The position numbers and the translations under genes were made by a program. The notes beneath the pieces are model-generated. The model was not told the DNA's origin and ran no database searches. It was given only the letters and a program-made list of their open reading frames with translations. From contig JAFGTZ010000320.1 of NCBI GenBank assembly GCA_016938795.1, positions 1 to 7,576 on the forward strand: a DNA stretch of 7,576 nt, read 5' to 3'. Positions 6,395-7,576 of the stretch are shown one piece after another. Positions within the stretch are counted from its first letter, which is position 1. Each line of letters starts with the position of its first letter. Source of the DNA: Chromatiaceae bacterium. Its GTDB lineage: Bacteria > Pseudomonadota > Gammaproteobacteria > Chromatiales > Chromatiaceae.

Positions 6395-7165
6395 TCAGGA
6401 GGATGTCAGGGTGGGGAAGTTGGCCTTCAGCACCTGCTCATAATAGGCGGCGCGCTTGGCGTTGCCGAGCCGGCGCTCGACACGGGCGCCAACTTGGAGC
6501 GCTTCCAGTGAGGAGGCCGGGGTGCGCAGGCTGTCGTTCTCGAAATAACGGTCGATGAGCGTCTTGGCAGTGCGGTTGTCATCGCGGTTGGCGGCGAGCG
6601 CCGCAAGTTTGACCAGTGCCGGGCCGAAATTGGGGTTGGTGCGGACCGCAGCCTGAAAATAGGCCTCGGCCTTGGCGGTCTCGCCCGCGCCGAGGGCGCA
6701 GTTGCCGGCGGCCGTGTTGGCAACCCAGGGTGTGGCGTAGAGCGGGTTGGCGAGCGCCTTGACAAACCGGGCATCGCCTTCGGCATAGCGCTTCTGGCGG
6801 CACAGATAGGAGCCATGGGCGTGCAGCACATCCGGATTGTTGGGCGACAGCTCAACCGCGCGCGCGTAATGACGATCCGCCTCCGGCAGGCGGTCGAGCT
6901 GCTCGTAGAGATAGGCCAGCCAGACATGGGCGCGCGGATAGCGTTTGTCGGTTGCCACCGCCTGCTGGGCGCGACGGAAGGCCACATCGAGTTGACCGCG
7001 CGCGTGATACTGCTCGGCCATGCGCACATAGAGCTCAGCCGGGCTATCCTCCGGATCGAGCCCAAGTTCTTCGTTGCCCGACGGAACGCCGCCACTGCTT
7101 GCGCAGGCGCTCAACACCAAGGCCAGGCAAGGCAGCAGCAAGCGGTGTGCGCGGACCCTTGGCAT
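6395..7165 (-). CDS. pilF: Type IV pilus biogenesis/stability lipoprotein PilF (PilW)
   Basis: Outer-membrane pilotin made of tetratricopeptide repeats; in Pseudomonas aeruginosa PilF is needed for outer-membrane localisation and multimerisation of the secretin PilQ. The N-terminus is a lipoprotein signal with three Arg and a His, a hydrophobic core and lipobox L18-S19-A20-C21; the +2 residue is Ala, compatible with outer-membrane sorting. TPR-like units follow from about residue 44, with clear ones at 44-77, 78-111, 112-145 and 148-181 and weaker ones to about 250. Two cysteines, C122 and C156, sit in neighbouring repeats and could form a disulfide. Length 256 matches the family (about 250). 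The ATG has a good GGGAG at 7177-7173, spaced 7 nt, and its A is also the last base of the rlmN TGA. Other type IV pilus genes are not in the window. Confidence 0.92.
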   Translation of the reverse strand: MPRVRAHRLLLPCLALVLSACASSGGVPSGNEELGLDPEDSPAELYVRMAEQYHARGQLDVAFRRAQQAVATDKRYPRAHVWLAYLYEQLDRLPEADRHYARAVELSPNNPDVLHAHGSYLCRQKRYAEGDARFVKALANPLYATPWVANTAAGNCALGAGETAKAEAYFQAAVRTNPNFGPALVKLAALAANRDDNRTAKTLIDRYFENDSLRTPASSLEALQVGARVERRLGNAKRAAYYEQVLKANFPTLTSS

Positions 7166-7576
7166 CAGGGGGCTCCCATGGGCCGGTCGGATGTATTCAA
7201 AGGCACCAGGCGGCGGCTACGGTCCTCGACCCGCCCGACGAGCTGACCGCAGGCGGCGGCAATCTCGTCGCCGCGCGTCTTGCGGGTCATGGCGAAGATC
7301 CCCGAGCGCGTGAGGCGCTGGCGGAAGGTCTCGACCTGCTCCGGCGGCGTGGTGCCGAAGTCGCTGCCGGGGAAGGGGTTGAAGGGAATGAGGTTGAGCT
7401 TGGAAGGCACCCCTTCGAGCAGTCGGATGAGCTGCTTGGCGTGCGCGAGACTGTCGTTCACGCCATCGAGCATGACGTATTCCCAGGTGATCTTGCGCCG
7501 CTTGTCGCCCGCGATATAGGCCTTGCAGGCGGGAATCAGCTCGGCGAGCGGATACTTGCGGTTGATGGGGACGAGC
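7165..7576 (-). CDS. rlmN: Dual-specificity 23S rRNA (A2503-C2)/tRNA (A37-C2) methyltransferase RlmN, C-terminal part (partial)
   Basis: The right edge of the window cuts this gene; 136 C-terminal codons are present, the frame reading through to base 7575. RlmN is a radical-SAM enzyme that makes 2-methyladenosine in 23S rRNA and in some tRNAs. Visible blocks match the E. coli C-terminus: 'LVPINRKYPL' at the edge, ITWEYVMLDGVND, 'LNLIPFNPFPGS', TRKTRGDEI and AAACGQLVG. The Cys in the last block (codon 7251-7249) corresponds to Cys355 of E. coli, the one that carries the methyl group to RNA. The CxxxCxxC iron-sulfur motif and the other catalytic Cys lie outside the window. The TGA stop overlaps the pilF start (TGATG), so the two are probably translationally coupled. 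Confidence 0.96.
   Translation of the reverse strand, partial: LVPINRKYPLAELIPACKAYIAGDKRRKITWEYVMLDGVNDSLAHAKQLIRLLEGVPSKLNLIPFNPFPGSDFGTTPPEQVETFRQRLTRSGIFAMTRKTRGDEIAAACGQLVGRVEDRSRRLVPLNTSDRPMGAP

Noticed and set aside
1..7576. A novel defence, mobile or biosynthetic system
   Set aside because: Every sizeable reading frame with coding character is a known housekeeping family in its usual order. No transposase, integrase, CRISPR repeat, tRNA, rRNA or phage gene was seen.

Overview
This window is a conserved housekeeping cluster of a high-GC gammaproteobacterium. On the minus strand the order is rlmN (partial) – pilF/pilW – rodZ – hisS – yfgM – bamB – der – a small DUF2750-type gene. The tail of a convergent plus-strand gene, most likely xseA, lies at the left edge. 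This is the familiar gammaproteobacterial rlmN-to-der order, with xseA facing it as in E. coli. The protein sequences (HisS, Der, BamB, YfgM, RlmN) are clearly gammaproteobacterial. The high GC, a full-length type IV pilus pilotin gene and the intergenic palindrome would suit a Chromatiales-like lineage, but the window does not prove genus or family.

Layout, read in the direction of transcription (right to left). The C-terminal end of rlmN (7165-7576) overlaps pilF by one base (TGATG). pilF (6395-7165) is followed after 22 bp by rodZ (5323-6372), and after 51 bp by hisS (4006-5271). A 231-bp gap follows, the only sizeable non-coding stretch; it carries a REP-like nested palindrome (3895-3967) and an AT-richer segment that may hold a promoter. 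Then come yfgM (3148-3774, GTG start), bamB (1912-3126) and der (503-1903) with gaps of 21 and 8 bp. A DUF2750-like gene (89-493, GTG start) follows 9 bp after der, and its stop codon overlaps that of xseA (ends at 92).

The cluster serves two themes. One is translation and ribosome work: RlmN modifies rRNA/tRNA, HisS charges tRNA-His, and Der matures the 50S subunit. The other is envelope assembly: PilF guides the pilus secretin, RodZ links MreB to the elongasome, YfgM is a periplasmic chaperone partner of SecYEG, and BamB belongs to the outer-membrane protein insertion complex. All genes are intact except the two cut by the window edges.

I see no novel multi-gene system, mobile element, CRISPR array or RNA gene. 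The points worth a second look are the absence of ispG between rodZ and hisS, a GC-rich hairpin at that same junction, the REP-like palindrome between hisS and yfgM, and a DUF2750-type gene in the slot where E. coli has yfgJ. Several long plus-strand open frames (up to 633 codons) are antisense shadows of real genes.
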